Origin: Trichoplax sp. H2 | Lineage: Eukaryota; Placozoa; Uniplacotomia; Trichoplacea | DNA: 64,000 bases | Assembly (NCBI GenBank): GCA_003344405.1 | Contig: NOWV01000126.1 | Location: forward strand, 124,001-188,000 | Direction: 5' to 3' | In this document: positions 12,439-25,342 of the stretch, in pieces | Layout of the letters: the number at the start of each line of letters is the position of its first letter | Numbering within the stretch: position 1 is the stretch's first letter | The notes under the pieces: generated by a model | The model's input: the letters and a program-made list of their open reading frames with translations, nothing else | What the model was told of the DNA's origin: nothing | Database searches by the model: none | Position numbers and translations under genes: made by a program

Positions 12439-13519
12439 GAACTTTAGAAGTGATCTGTTTATAATATAGATAATTAGTGTTCTGCGGCAAATTATTCTCT
12501 GCGAATGAGATGCTGTATTTTATTTACAGCAAGATATCACAATGAAGCCCCTTTTAAATTACCCAGTATTTTATATTCATTATTACACAACATATGGACA
12601 AATATGTTAGCCAAATTCTTCTTCTTAATGAAATGATCTCATAAACTAATCTACTTTATCGCATAGATTCATCATCCAGCTCTATACTTACTATGGCTCA
12701 TTGAAAAAATTCTACAATTGTGTATTGATGTCAAGCTATACGACTAATACCATACATCATTATTGAGGAAATAAATTAAGAAATAAATTCAATTAAAACA
12801 ATTAATAACTTTACATTGAGGTGAAAGTAGTTTATCATTATAAAATTCAAAGCGGAATACTGCCCAAAACCGATGTGCGTCGTGAGCTTTAGTATTCTCA
12901 GTCACATAAGCATTGATCATTAGCTATAACACTGAAGTTAACCTTTCGCAGAGAGTTACGTCAAGTGGCTCTTACAGGGTAGAAACCCCAACTCGGCATG
13001 ATTGTCAACTCTCAAATCGGTGATTTTAATAGTAGACTAAATATGTAGTATATAAATCCAGATGGTAGAGAAGCTGTCAGTCGTCATTTGGCACTGTAGT
13101 CAAACGTTTTCGTCCTTTAATCTGTAAAACTCCTGGCTTTTATACTCTCTCTTCAAAGGATTGTGCGGTAGAGTATCTGTACGCAGTAATCGAACTCTTA
13201 GAAAGATATTATCTTTTTTATAAGAGAAATCAAAGATCAGATCGTGTTTTCTGATTATGACTGCTTCGGGTTAAATGTGTGTTCTGACACATATAAAATA
13301 GAGCATAAAGCGATACAAATTTAGGTCTTAGAATATACGATAGCCATATCTTTTATTAGTATCAATTTACATGTATAAGCGAGTATATTGGTAACAATAT
13401 CACACTCTAGTAGTGTGGCCAATTAAAGTATTTGTTATAGTTTAAAAAGACTCTTATGCTATTTTAGTGAGTTGTAAGAGTTATTTCTTAATCGCAGATC
13501 AAGATGATTAGTTATTTTA
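12439..13519. other. Non-coding, contains a dispersed 80-bp repeat
   Basis: No gene was recognised. Bases 13231-13312 resemble 62971-63050 at the far end of the window (shared words include GTCGTGTT-like, GCTTCG and TAAAATA). The two are probably members of an old interspersed repeat whose full extent I cannot define. Confidence 0.45.
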
Positions 13520-13524
13520 CCTAC

Positions 13525-14075
13525 TGTAATGTAACTAGTATTGTGATTGTAGACTGACAGCCATGTTTAGTGTAATGTACGGTAGATATTTATCCTAAGA
13601 GATATTTGGTAGCTATAACTATAGACTGTAGTGGTATAGACTCTGTGCTAGAGTACAGATGACTATATACAGTAAGGTGTTGAGTTACTAATAAGGCTAT
13701 AGGTAATAATAGAACTGTAAATCATATATTAGGATATGGTTAATTCATCGTACTTTAGCTGGTGTGAATAATGTCTATGTAAGTACTGTAGTCGTATGTA
13801 TATTGGATTAATGATGGTTCGCAGTAGAATAGTGTTACTAAGAATAATTTTACTATGTGTAAAATAAGGTAAAAGGTTGCCATGCGGATTGTAGCTGTGA
13901 ATGCTACGAAAAGTATAAAACCATGCAACTTTATATTATTGTGTTAGTTCGTTGTAGAAGTCTTTAGCAGTAGTATTCGGCTAGAGTAGAGCTGTGTGTA
14001 GTTAATCTTTGTATAAGATTCAATAAAGTCCTTATTTTATTAAAATTTGGAATTTCGTGATCAGCATATATCACT
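13525..14075 (+). repeat. Solo LTR-like element, family C, complete copy (551 bp)
   Basis: It begins TGTAATGTAACT, ends ATATCACT, and is flanked on both sides by CCTAC (13520-13524 and 14076-14080). Comparison with the copy at 32181, whose corresponding terminus is TGTGATA when reversed, suggests the last base here was originally A, giving TG...CA tips. An AATAAA near the right end (about 14030) sets the orientation. Other copies are 4403-4661, 32181-32636 and about 38170-38480, all reversed. Confidence 0.75.
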
Positions 14076-14080
14076 CCTAC

Positions 14081-15478
14081 CCAATAAGTTTGCATGTTTA
14101 TTATGTCTACTTTACAACTGCGAATAGGATATATCACATTATTTTCATATCATAATCTAACGTGGTTCTTTCTTAACGCTGAATACATCAATAAGCTTTA
14201 TTTCTTTTACAAAATCCTGCCTAATTCTTTGACGTAATGAGGAATTTACGATATTTAGAAAAACTACACGAAATCCTGGTGTTATGAAATGAAATTTCCG
14301 CTAGTTAAGTTGATATAGTTTCTATATTATACGCTTACTACAACTATAAATTATTCTGTTGACTATAGCAGCATTTTCACTTACGCATAAGATTTGCACT
14401 ATGTAAGTCCATTGAAGAGACTTTAGATAAAATAGTTACCGAAATGTATTTCTAATAAGTTATCATTTGTTATGAATTGATTATCGACTACTATCTTAGT
14501 TGCAAAAATATTATCGCATTCCTTGGTATTTGCATTATCCTATTAGCAAACCATTGGTTATGTTAAACTATGTAATGGTATACTATGAGCAATCAAGTTT
14601 TGTTCGGTGCTCTAGCTTTACTGAATTCGTCTGGAAATTTCCGGCAAATAGTCCTTGTTACATAATAGAACAGTTTCGAAAAAGTAACTTAAGGTAATGC
14701 TTATTTTTTAATGGAAATATAAACAGCCTGCTCAATAATTGTTAAAGAAATTACGACTTACATCTGCGTATTTTGCTAATATTTGCAAGTACTATAAATT
14801 AGCCCAGCATTTTCTAATTAGGTTTGTCTAACTATCAATGTGAGCGAATTAACATCTAATTGATGCTTACTAATCGATTGATGAATAATCTTTATAGCGT
14901 GAGGTAGTGATAAGATATAGAATATAGATCATTTTATATAATATTATCACGTATGGATCGTTAATAATGATTTCATGATATGCTATTTATTCGTATTTAA
15001 CTATTCAAATGGTTACCTGAAGATGTAAGATCATTCCTATATTGAATATTATTAAAATCAGAAGAAAAATACCAATATGACAAGAACACCAATAATTAAT
15101 GAAGATACAAATGTACTGCTAAATGTGCTAGAATTTCTATCACATTATTAGAAATGATATCAAAACTTTAGTTTCAGTTGTAAAATACTTTATAAATTTA
15201 CCGGGGCGTAGTTGAAATCCTAATAAACCTAATTATATTTAGTTAAATGAAAAATTCACGCAAATCAATTACTGCAGCTATTAATGCAAATTAATTGTCA
15301 ACATCGCTATATACCTTTTGAGTAATAAATTGAATTAATTATTTGTTTACCGCCTTAAACTTCCCGAATTTCGGTCAATTGAAGAAACATTTTGGGTTAA
15401 ATTATACGAATTATTATATGAAGCTTGATTGCTCTGACAGAACTGTTTGTAGGAGTGTTAATGGAAGAATAGGTGATT
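14081..15478. other. Non-coding stretch
   Basis: Two short plus-strand frames (14500-14697 and 15343-15549) open with non-ATG codons and show no domain. The second runs into a segment that is repeated on the other allele. I find no supportable gene here. Confidence 0.45.
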
Positions 15479-16458
15479 GTATAATAATTATGTGCAGATT
15501 AGTAAATAATTATCACTTAATGATAAGAAATGTCGATGAAATAATTTAAAATAAGAAGGAAGTGGTATCAGCATAAATTTATTACGCTGATTTAGTTACT
15601 GAACTATTTATTAATAGCATGCAACTACTAAACCTGCAATAGCTAGAAAATCGATGTTGCTACGTGTCACAAAACAGCTTTGCAACAAGATAACGTAATG
15701 TATGATTAATAAATCAATTCCTTGATCCACGTATCAAGGAACGATATCTGCACTACCACAAACACTTTTGCTCTACTAGCAGACTACACANNNNNNNNNN
15801 NNNNNNNNNNAGAAGAAGATTTTATTTGAAGAACTTGTTGAATTTAAAAGGCCTTCGGGGTCGAATTGTCGTAAGTTAAAACGTTCTTCTTTTTGAAAGG
15901 TTGTTTGGTCGTTGACAGTTTTTAAGTCTGTCATTTATTTTAATAATACTTAAAGCTAAGTATTTGTAAGGTTGTTCGGCTTATACTTCTCCATTTTTTT
16001 TTTGAAATAAATTGTTGTTCGGTTATTTCCCCAAATTTTATTTGGTGTCAAAGTATTAGCGTTAAGTCGACCGGAGTGCAACGAAAGTAGAATCAAAGTT
16101 TGTTAAAGTTTCGTAGCTTGATCTCTACGCATTTTATTTCATTACAGTACAATAATTATGTGCAGATTAGCAAATAATTATCACTTAATGATAAGAATTG
16201 TCGATGAAATTATTTAAAATAAGAAGGAAGTGGTATCAGCATAAATTTATTACGCTGATTTAGTTACTGAACTATTTATTAATAGCATGCAACTACTAAA
16301 CCTGCAATAGCTAGAAAATCGATGTTGCTACGTGTCACAAAACAGCTTTGCAACAAGTTAACGTAATGTATGATTAATAAATCAATTCCTTGATCCACGT
16401 ATCAAGGAACGATATCTGCACTACCACAAACACTTTTGCTCTACTAGCAGACTACACA
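15479..16458. other. Allelic copies of a 312-bp segment around an assembly gap
   Basis: Bases 15479-15790 and 16147-16458 are nearly identical, including the first 126 bp of an LTR-A element. The first copy joins ordinary flank on its left, and the second is preceded by 336 bp of unrelated sequence. This is again an empty versus filled allele pair split by 20 Ns (15791-15810). Confidence 0.8.
15811..16146 (+). mobile_element. 3' end of an allele-specific insertion, unknown family
   Basis: This 336-bp segment is richer in G and T than its surroundings and occurs nowhere else in the window. Its right end, ATTTCATTACA, abuts GTACA, which corresponds to GTATA (15479-15483) in the empty allele. 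That is consistent with a TG...CA-type element and a 5-bp target, but the left end is lost in the gap. It could be the end of an LTR of a full retrotransposon; no coding sequence is visible. Confidence 0.5.
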
Positions 16459-16961
16459 AAGACTTAGACGCCTCATATTTTACGTTAAACACCAACTATA
16501 AAAATCGACTTTATTACACGATATACTGTATTTATATACTATTCCTCGATAGTTCATGAGTCATACTTAGTATGATTGACTTTGGAATCATTCACTGAAT
16601 TAGATATTAATTTTAGCTACTGCTCTCTTAATGCAGACAGCAGTATTTACGAACATAAACATGTAATGACTAATACAGAACAGTCAGATTACGATATGTC
16701 CTATCACGGAACATTTCCATGATAACTTACGATCTACATCAGTAAATTACAATCACAATGGTTCGAACTGTAAATAGATGATTTGCATTCCCTTATATTA
16801 CTGTTAATTTGAGTATGTGTATATGTGTCACTGTCATAAAAAGTCAGAACTATATTAAAACACAGCATATCCAAATAAGAAGTTAACTAAATAAGGATTG
16901 GCAAACAGAATTATCCTAACATAGATATTTCTAGTCTGATACAGTATATAACACTGTCACA
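16333..16961 (-). repeat. Solo LTR-like element, family A, copy 2 (629 bp)
   Basis: Flanked by CTACG on both sides (16328-16332 and 16962-16966). On the + strand it begins TGTCACAAAACAGC and ends AACACTGTCACA. TATA-like and AATAAA signals lie on the minus strand. The first 126 bp appear again at 15665-15790 as the other allele. Confidence 0.85.
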
Positions 16962-16966
16962 CTACG

Positions 16967-18153
16967 AAACCAGTATTACTTAAAAATAAATTAAAAGAAA
17001 TCATGCTTGCGGATAATACTGTCTACTAAAATAACACATGCCGTACTGTACATGAATTATTTAAATAACAACTTTGAATTACACTTTTACCTTCAAGATA
17101 AAGTCAACCGATGTAATACCGGAGCACTCATATGGTAAATTAACTCGAAAGGTACCAGTTTGGAGGAGCTACCCAAGTATTCGATGATTTAAAGATAACC
17201 CTATTGTTAAGCTATTGTTCCTAAGTACAATATACTGTTTAATATTTTTGTGTTTCTGTTAAATTTACCTAAATTAAAACAATACTAAGAACTGATTTTC
17301 ATATCGGATTGCTTTCATAATACAACTAGAGGCAATAACGACAGACAAAAGAAATAATTGACATGGTTTACGCTACGCGCCCAATTATTATATATGTTAT
17401 ATAGTAGAAAGTTAGTCATTTTTTGTAAATTCTAACAAAATCAAATTTTTAATATCTTATTATGGAGATACCATGCAAATAAACAATGTATAAATATTAG
17501 AATATCTTTCTATAACTTGACAACTCTAAAACTGCCCACGCTTCAAGAATTTCTGAAGTTACCTGTTTACTAATAAAATTAACATGAATACCAGCAATAA
17601 CCACTTATCAACTATCAATTACATATAACAATGCTAGACCTTATTATCTTTGTCCCTCTTCAGGTTTATAATAGGGTATATTAGTCAGAAATTGGCTGCA
17701 ACTATCGAGCTAGCCATCGGGTTTTTCTTTCTTATTGAGCAAATAGAATTAAGAAATTTTTAGTTTGGAAATAAAAGATCTTGCATACTCAAACATTTAT
17801 TGTTCAGATTATTAGCTACTAATTAATTTAAAACATCTTGCACCGTATCAATTGCCCATTAGTTCTTAAGTTTGCATAATAAACTAATTAAGATATTGAA
17901 TTAAATTAAAAAATTTCAATTCAATTAGTGCGATATTATCCTTTTACCAGGTACCTGCTCATGTCGATTCTGTTAATTCTGAATTAGTACGTGATCTCGA
18001 TTTAGATTTATAAGCATGATTTATTCAACTAGTTAATACTTTCCTAGGTAGTATTTATTGCTATTATTTGTAACTTGCACAGAAGCAGTCATTACTAGGG
18101 TCAATCTAACTTTTGGTAACTACCGAATTAAGTGAAAATTGGTGCGGAAAGCG
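16967..18153. other. Non-coding, upstream of GPCR 2
   Basis: No exon or repeat with clear ends was recognised. It includes the 5' flank of the receptor gene at 18154. An in-frame TTG lies 15 bp upstream of the ATG, but it is unlikely to be a start in an animal gene. Confidence 0.45.
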
Positions 18154-19104
18154 ATGGCAAACTTTAATATTTCTGCGCCAAGTACTAATTCTAATGCAAC
18201 AGCCAGCCCATTGGCTTCTGTTTTGACCTTTACCGTGTCCTTGCTTGGAGTCTTGGGAAATTTTATTTTACTTTCAGTAATATTAACAGCTAAGAAATTG
18301 AAAGATCCTTCATATACTTTTATTACAAACGTTACTGTTTCAGATCTACTAATGGCTCTTCAAGTTTGCTTTTTGTTTTTACCAAATAATCTCACTAAGC
18401 ACTTCTTCTTTTATAATGGTATACTTGCCTGTCGGTTACTTTATTCCGTCTTCTACGCTTCCTATAATGCTTCTGTCTTCAGCCTAACTATGATTAGTAT
18501 TTATCGTTATAAAATCGTAATAAAACCTTTAAGATATCGGTTATCACCGTCTAGTTTTAAATATACTAAGATAATTATTATCTCTATATGGATCGTTAGT
18601 ATTTTAAATTGTATCCCAACATTTCTATTAACAAATTATTCTGTAAAGTATAAAGTCTGCGACGTATCTTATCCTTATGGAACAGCTTTCAACATTTTCT
18701 ATTACGTTTCTGTTTTTACAGTAACTTACATACTGCCAGTTCTGATAATGTTGGTTAATTATCTTAAAATTGGTTGTAAATTATCATCTCAAACTAGTCC
18801 TCTGACCCATACTTTCACTGATGCGAGGCAAATATCGATGAGATCAAAAGCTGTTATAAAATTTTTAGTTGGGGTTACAGCAGTTTACATGCTGTTGTCA
18901 TGGCCTTTTGTATTTGGTATCATGGCAATGTCTATTGCAAAGACAACTATTAGCCAACTAATTCAAGATTTCTCTGTTGCACCTCAATTGCTAACGTATT
19001 CGTTTGCAACATCGATGTTGGTTAGTATTATTAATCCAATACTATATTTGATGTTTGATAAGAATATCAAGTCCGAAATTCGTCGGAAAATTTATAAAAT
19101 TTAA
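18154..19104 (+). CDS. Rhodopsin-family (class A) GPCR 2, intronless
   Basis: A 316-residue receptor in one exon, starting at the first ATG. The N-terminus has glycosylation sites (N5, N14). Landmarks are N36 (TM1), D64 in VSDLL (TM2), C93 with C169 (disulphide), R118 (TM3), W146 (TM4), P195 (TM5), W250-P251 (TM6) and N294-P295-x-x-Y298 (TM7), then FDKNI and a basic tail. The E/DRY motif reads IYRY, with tyrosine in place of the acidic residue. The third intracellular loop is short (about residues 205-232), as in many peptide and amine receptors. The ligand is unknown. It shares its layout and the DKNI signature with the other three receptors here, so the four are paralogues from local duplication. 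Single-exon structure suggests either ancient retroposition or an intronless family. Confidence 0.93.
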   Translation: MANFNISAPSTNSNATASPLASVLTFTVSLLGVLGNFILLSVILTAKKLKDPSYTFITNVTVSDLLMALQVCFLFLPNNLTKHFFFYNGILACRLLYSVFYASYNASVFSLTMISIYRYKIVIKPLRYRLSPSSFKYTKIIIISIWIVSILNCIPTFLLTNYSVKYKVCDVSYPYGTAFNIFYYVSVFTVTYILPVLIMLVNYLKIGCKLSSQTSPLTHTFTDARQISMRSKAVIKFLVGVTAVYMLLSWPFVFGIMAMSIAKTTISQLIQDFSVAPQLLTYSFATSMLVSIINPILYLMFDKNIKSEIRRKIYKI

Positions 19105-22100
19105 TTAGTTTAAAGCAAAATGAATCATCTATCGCGGTGAAATAACTTAAAACTATTGCAATTAGTTTCTTTTCTTCATTTATCTATTCTATATGACTTT
19201 AACAATTGTTAAATTCAAGTTTCTACATACGCTGATGTTGGTTAGTACATTGCAATACATCAAGGATAGTGACGTTCAATGTAATTGCTGATACATTGTT
19301 TGCTTTATTATTTATGTACATAGATTAATAGCGAATAAAGCTTGACAAATATGAAAACAAGTAACGTGATTTATTTTTTAAAATGAAAATACCAACAGTT
19401 CATTGTCTAGTTAACATCATATAATGTACACTGGCGCTAATATATCGATGAATTAATGAGAAATGATTATTAAATGCTGGTTTTAATTCAAAATAGACCT
19501 TAATTTACATCAGAAGATGGGTTAAATTTCTGTAATTATTCGCATAAAGCGGCTAAAAACGACAACAAACTCTAAATCTAAAATGTAGGTAGGGAGGTTT
19601 TTGAGTTCTATTTATGAGGGTCTGCGAAATCATACTGACTAATTTCAAAACGAACCTAATTACGTCAAATATTCAAGTAATCCTTCATAAGTTGCATAAA
19701 TTTGCAAAGATGCGTAAATACTGACGCTTGTCTTTGCAATAAAGCGCATATCACAATAATCTCAGTAGTGCATACTTCTAAATATGGTATAGTCTACAAT
19801 CTACATTAATTTTTACCTAGACTGTAACATAAGTCCTTATTTTTATAATCTACATTTAACTATTCATACCTTGGACGTCTCCTATACTCTTGCTTGATTG
19901 TATTGTAGAAATATCGTAATATAGAAAGAACCTATTCTTAATAGTCACTTTTATTTTACGAATAATTTCCTCCTGTTGCGTTTCTTACATTATAAGAGCG
20001 CTAATCTTGTATCTATCTTGTTAGTTAGTTCTGCTAGTTATACGGTAAGCTTATGCACTTTACCTATTCTACATCACTGTAGCTATTCGACTAGTCACGT
20101 CGTTGCATACGCTACAACATTATACGGATTTTCTCTTGTACTAATAGTAATAAACTCTACTTCTCTGCTAATTTAACTCTGGTAATTTAATTGCAATTGT
20201 GACGGACTCTAAACCTTCCGAAAAATCTTAATTTCAATTATACGCATGTAATCTATAAGTTAATGCTTACAAGCAAGAAGCTAAGTAAAAATTACGAGTA
20301 ATCGTAAATTTCTCTTTGGCTTTAGAACATGTTGAATAAGACATATAAGCATTCGTTATAATGTTTATCACTGAGGAGATTAGATTAGTGAAGCCTGCTG
20401 TATGCATACATATGTACTGAAATAACATTAATAGGTTAGTCTTATATAGACCGCTTCTAGCTTAGACGTATTGAATATTCAAATAGCCTTGACTTATTAT
20501 CAGACAGTGGAATTGAAATTAATTATCAAATATGTTAGTTGAAATTGTCCAGCTCATAATTCAAATCGTTGGGAGCTTAAATATTGTGCCTTATAGTATA
20601 GAAGAATACCTAAATTGGAATGTTCCATGAATGGGCATGCTGTAATCTGAATATCTAATGTTAGTCGTTGGATAGCTCTACCCTTAGGTATTGCTGCCTT
20701 TTTCAAGGCTTAATTTCAGATTGTTAAGTTAGCTATCTCATGGATGATTGATTAACATTGCTAACAGAAAAAAATTTTCATATATTAAATCATTAATAAA
20801 TAGTTTAAGAACTGATACTGCCATTTATTGCCAATGGCTATAATGGTAAGTTTTATTAGGCAGACCCTTGTCTTCGAAACCGATCGAAAAATCGATACCA
20901 ATGCAATTCTAGACTAACAGATCTTATCAAACTATTTATTTCTTACATTTCCCAATAAATCTATAAATGATGAAAAATCAATAATTTATTGAATGCATTG
21001 CATAATTTCGTATGTGAAATGGCTATAGGAGTCATTAATGTTAATAAAAATTCTGACAGTGAAGATTTAGTTCCTGGTTCTTTAGCTTCTTTACGACTAA
21101 ATAATCATTAGTAAGAATTTCTAATCATAAACTATAAAGTCACGCAATACAGTTGACAGCGGTATTTATAATCAATATCATATCATGATTACATCATAAA
21201 ATGGGAATGTTAAAGATTTAAGATTTTACTTTAAATTTTACATAACAGGCAAGCACATTAATTAAGGATTGAAGTCTGGTCAGTGCCTCTACGTTGATAT
21301 TTAACCAGTAGGAAATGATCATTTACCGTTCTATTAAGGAGTGCGTTATAGCTCATTAAGCTATAAATAATTACAGTGTGAATTGGATATATTAACGCCA
21401 ATACTAAATTTCTATAATAAATCTTCTGTAATTCATCCCTATCATTTAACTTAACAATGCGCCTAAAGAATGCAAAAAGTTATGATAATTAATAACTTTT
21501 TACTTTAACCTTTAAATGTCAATATTTTTCAAAATACATGCATTTATATAGTTGGTTGTAATTTCTATATTTAGAAGTTAACATATTATATCGTAGTTAC
21601 ATTTATATAATAACAACAGCTATTGTTGTTAAATAATTGTTACTGATGATAGCAATCTAGTAGACTCATTTTACATATGAGATAATTAACGCAGGATATT
21701 TAACAAATTATATGAAAAGCAAATATATTTATACTTATCAGAAGGTGTACGAATTAGCAAAATTTAACAAACATAATTTCTCCAATTGTAAATACTCTAT
21801 GTTGTGAATGTGTTATCGTACCACCCTGCCACAATATAGTCATTGCGCGGTAAAAAGATGTTACACTTTCATATACTGAGAGAATGCATGGGCCAGTAAG
21901 TACCTAGATCTGAAGATCTATTTATAGTAATTGCTGTTTGCTAAAGATACTCCAACTAAAGTTGTAAGATACACTGACGATTTTATTTCTTTATTCAGTT
22001 GTTGCAACTAATTGCTAGGGGAATCCTTCATAATTACAGCGATTGCAATCTTACACTTATCCTGTCTCTGCTACTTTATTTTCCCGTAACTTACTAACAT

Positions 22101-25100
22101 GCGTATCCTTATATACGTAAACTGTGCATTAAATACGGTTGCAATACCGTACCAAACCGATATCTATATAACTTATACAGCATTGAGTTGGGTGATTTGC
22201 TTCAAACTACACCGACGGTAACAGCCGTAGTTTCGGTGATATAGTATATCAAATACAAAATCATAATAAAGATAGAAATATAGTGTTTACAGAATGGGTA
22301 ATTTTTCTTATATAATAACTCGGATATACATATTTTAGCAGTATCTACAAATGCTTGCTATTCTATTTCACGAAAGATTGAAATTTTATTATAAATTATC
22401 CGCGTCAAATAAACTATTATTGTGATTAGTAATCATAAATTAGGTTTCGTAGTATTAATAAATATGCAGACAGGTTCTCTTATATTCTTCAATTACATTA
22501 TTCTCAATTTCATACTTCTAATACTTGAATTAACTTTTTAGGGTCATAATATCTTGCAGGTAGTTACATCGTTATCGTTAAAACTAGTAATGGTCTCTAC
22601 TAATCTTGATATCAAAAACTTTAAACGCGAAATATATCTAGACTTTCTAAGTACGGTATAGAGTTCATAGTTAGACTACAAAATGACGTTATAACTATCT
22701 TATCAAATTTTTATTACTCGCAATTACATACATGAACTAAGATGCACTGAAAAAGTAACCCGTATTGAGACCTTTAAGACAAACTTTATAAAATGCGAGC
22801 TAGCTCGTCCTATTCATAGCTAATTTCAGCAATTTTGAAGTGACTCTTTCCGATGTATAAGGCTAGAGTTAAACCAAGCGGTCATAATTAGCAATAATTG
22901 CATATACATAATTTGATTTCTATAAAATTTTAGTAGATTTCATTAAATCATTAGATATCAAAATCAATTTTATAAGCTAATGATGTCACTGTTATTATCG
23001 ATCCATTTACTGGAATTATTATTTTGCTTTAATACTGTTATAGTTAAATGACGAAAGAGTATAGTTTATTGTCGATACAGCCATCTTTGCATTTTAAAAC
23101 ATTTTTATTTACATCTGCTGTATATAAATTTGGAATAAGTTAGCAGCTAAATCCTCAATTACTTAATAGCAAAATTTACTAATAATATCAGAGTACAGAC
23201 CTCTAGCGAAGGTTTTAAGAGTAGATTTGGCTCTAAGTTGGGGGTGGACGAAAACGGTTTCACGTTAATTATCTCTAGTCAACATTAGAAAATAACTGCA
23301 CCACACTAAGTTACGAATATCAAATCTTTACATAGGTCAATATTTTCATCATATCAATCAATATAGTAAATAAACAGATGTCTTTGATTAACGATTATTT
23401 AAATTGCATTGTACTGGCTTTCCTTCACATGCTATTTTCGGAATTAGCATTATAAGAAATTTCAAATCATAAAATTTAAGATAATACTAGATGATAAGTT
23501 TAAAATTTTTAATATTATTAATGGCTCTAACGTATCACCTCCATTATAAAGCACAACTTCAGTTAATAACGTATTTTTATTAACTACACCAAATGAAGAA
23601 TAAACGTGGCATTCAAATTGACAAAATTACTTCATAAATAACATTATAAGCATTGTAAATATTATCTTTCGGTTCTAGAAGTGTTATTTAATTGTCAATA
23701 TCCGCGGTTTACATCATCATTACACATTTCATTTTGAAGTAGTATATAAGCTAGACTCATATGCTATATACAAGTTGGAAGTCGATTTAGCTACTGATTT
23801 GACTTTAATTTCAGAGATTACTGTAGCTAAATTTTTCCCAAGTTAGAGATTTTTAACAACTTTTGTTATTTATCTGAAATCAAATATCTGACTGTATACA
23901 TTTCCTCTAAGGAGAAATAGTATAAGTCTTATACTAACCGGTGAAACTAAACTCAATTCACACAATAACAATTTATGAAGTCTCATTGTTTGCTATACTG
24001 ACCTTGGTAAACATATGGTACTATACCAAAATTTCACATTGTAAAAATAATATGTTGCATCAAAGCATTCGCTATGAAAATAGTGAGTATTTGTTTTATT
24101 ACTGAAAAATTTATAGCTAATTACTTCTTACATTAAACGCTAAGATAATGAATGCGATCAATACCGCAATTTTTAAGCTAAACCCGCTTTGGTGTTGTTA
24201 TCAGTTGCGGTTACTTTAACATCAATACCAATGATGAACGGCTAGCTTAGTCACCCTTAATATTACTGTTGCGAGATTACTACACGAGCGTATCATAGAG
24301 TAATTACTATAATTGAAATTAATTTTGCTTTTTAAAAAAATAATTTATAAAATGCTAGATATATAAATCTATCTGACTGATACTTCTGGTTTTATTGTTC
24401 CATTCGTCGAGAAATATCTGTGCATGCACGAGTATATCTTCTGTTTTATTCCTATCAATTCAGGTATTAATCCGTACTCTTTATTAATTCTGCACGTTAA
24501 TAACTTACAGGTCTACAATCTTAGAATTTACATAATATTTGAAAATTGATTTAAGACATTTTTATTTTCACATCTATAAAGAAAATTTAATTATCAAGTC
24601 AAAAAATTAATACTTGAAAGAATTTCTCTTTGATTTAAACTACTATAATTTCTATACTATCTCTTTAAAGATATTTCGCTAAAGACAAAAGTAGCTGTAA
24701 CAATAATTTTTTCTGGGAATATAATCTACTTAATCAAATTTAAAATAACAGTACGTGTTTGTTATTCAATTATTAGTAAACCAAGCTTTAGCGTATAAAA
24801 TTTGACTGATTCCATTAACAAGCCGTAAGCCATATTTTGCTTTATTTTATGAATCTGATGAATACTAAAAATGCAATATTATCCTTTTGCAGTTGAAAAA
24901 TTGACTTCGTTTTATTCAACTTCTAGTTAACCTAAGATGATGCCACTCTCGAGTAATTTTCTTAAATCGATCGGTAACTATATTGAATTTACTTTATGTA
25001 AAGTTTAACCTCCGACATGGCATTGACAGTTTTAATTACTGTTTACGCTTGAAATTTGTTACAAATGGTTTATCATCCTTGATTAAGTAGGAAAGTGTCA

Positions 25101-25342
25101 TGCTGTAATAAACCTGCTGCTACAATAGCAAGAGAACTAAAGAAATAAATTTCATTCTTCTGATAAGAATTAATCAAGCAAAGAACTAGACAGAATGAAC
25201 TGTTAGTCTTAATTGTCTAGATAACACATTGTAACTATTCATCCGTATATTATTTCTAAGAAATAAAGATAAAAATCCGCTTACTGGTAGTCAATAAATA
25301 CCCGTTCTTTGTGGATATAAGTTTAATTATATCATTTTTAAT
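19105..25342. other. Non-coding stretch, 6.2 kb
   Basis: No gene was found. A plus-strand frame at 19976-20176 has a non-ATG start and a composition typical of pyrimidine-rich repeats. The surrounding block (about 19740-20200) may be an unassigned LTR-like repeat, but I could not find a target duplication. The rest is plain AT-rich sequence. Confidence 0.45.

Noticed and set aside
18139-18153. TTG start 15 bp upstream of GPCR 2
   Set aside because: TTG is not a usual animal start, and the ATG at 18154 gives a normal N-terminus.
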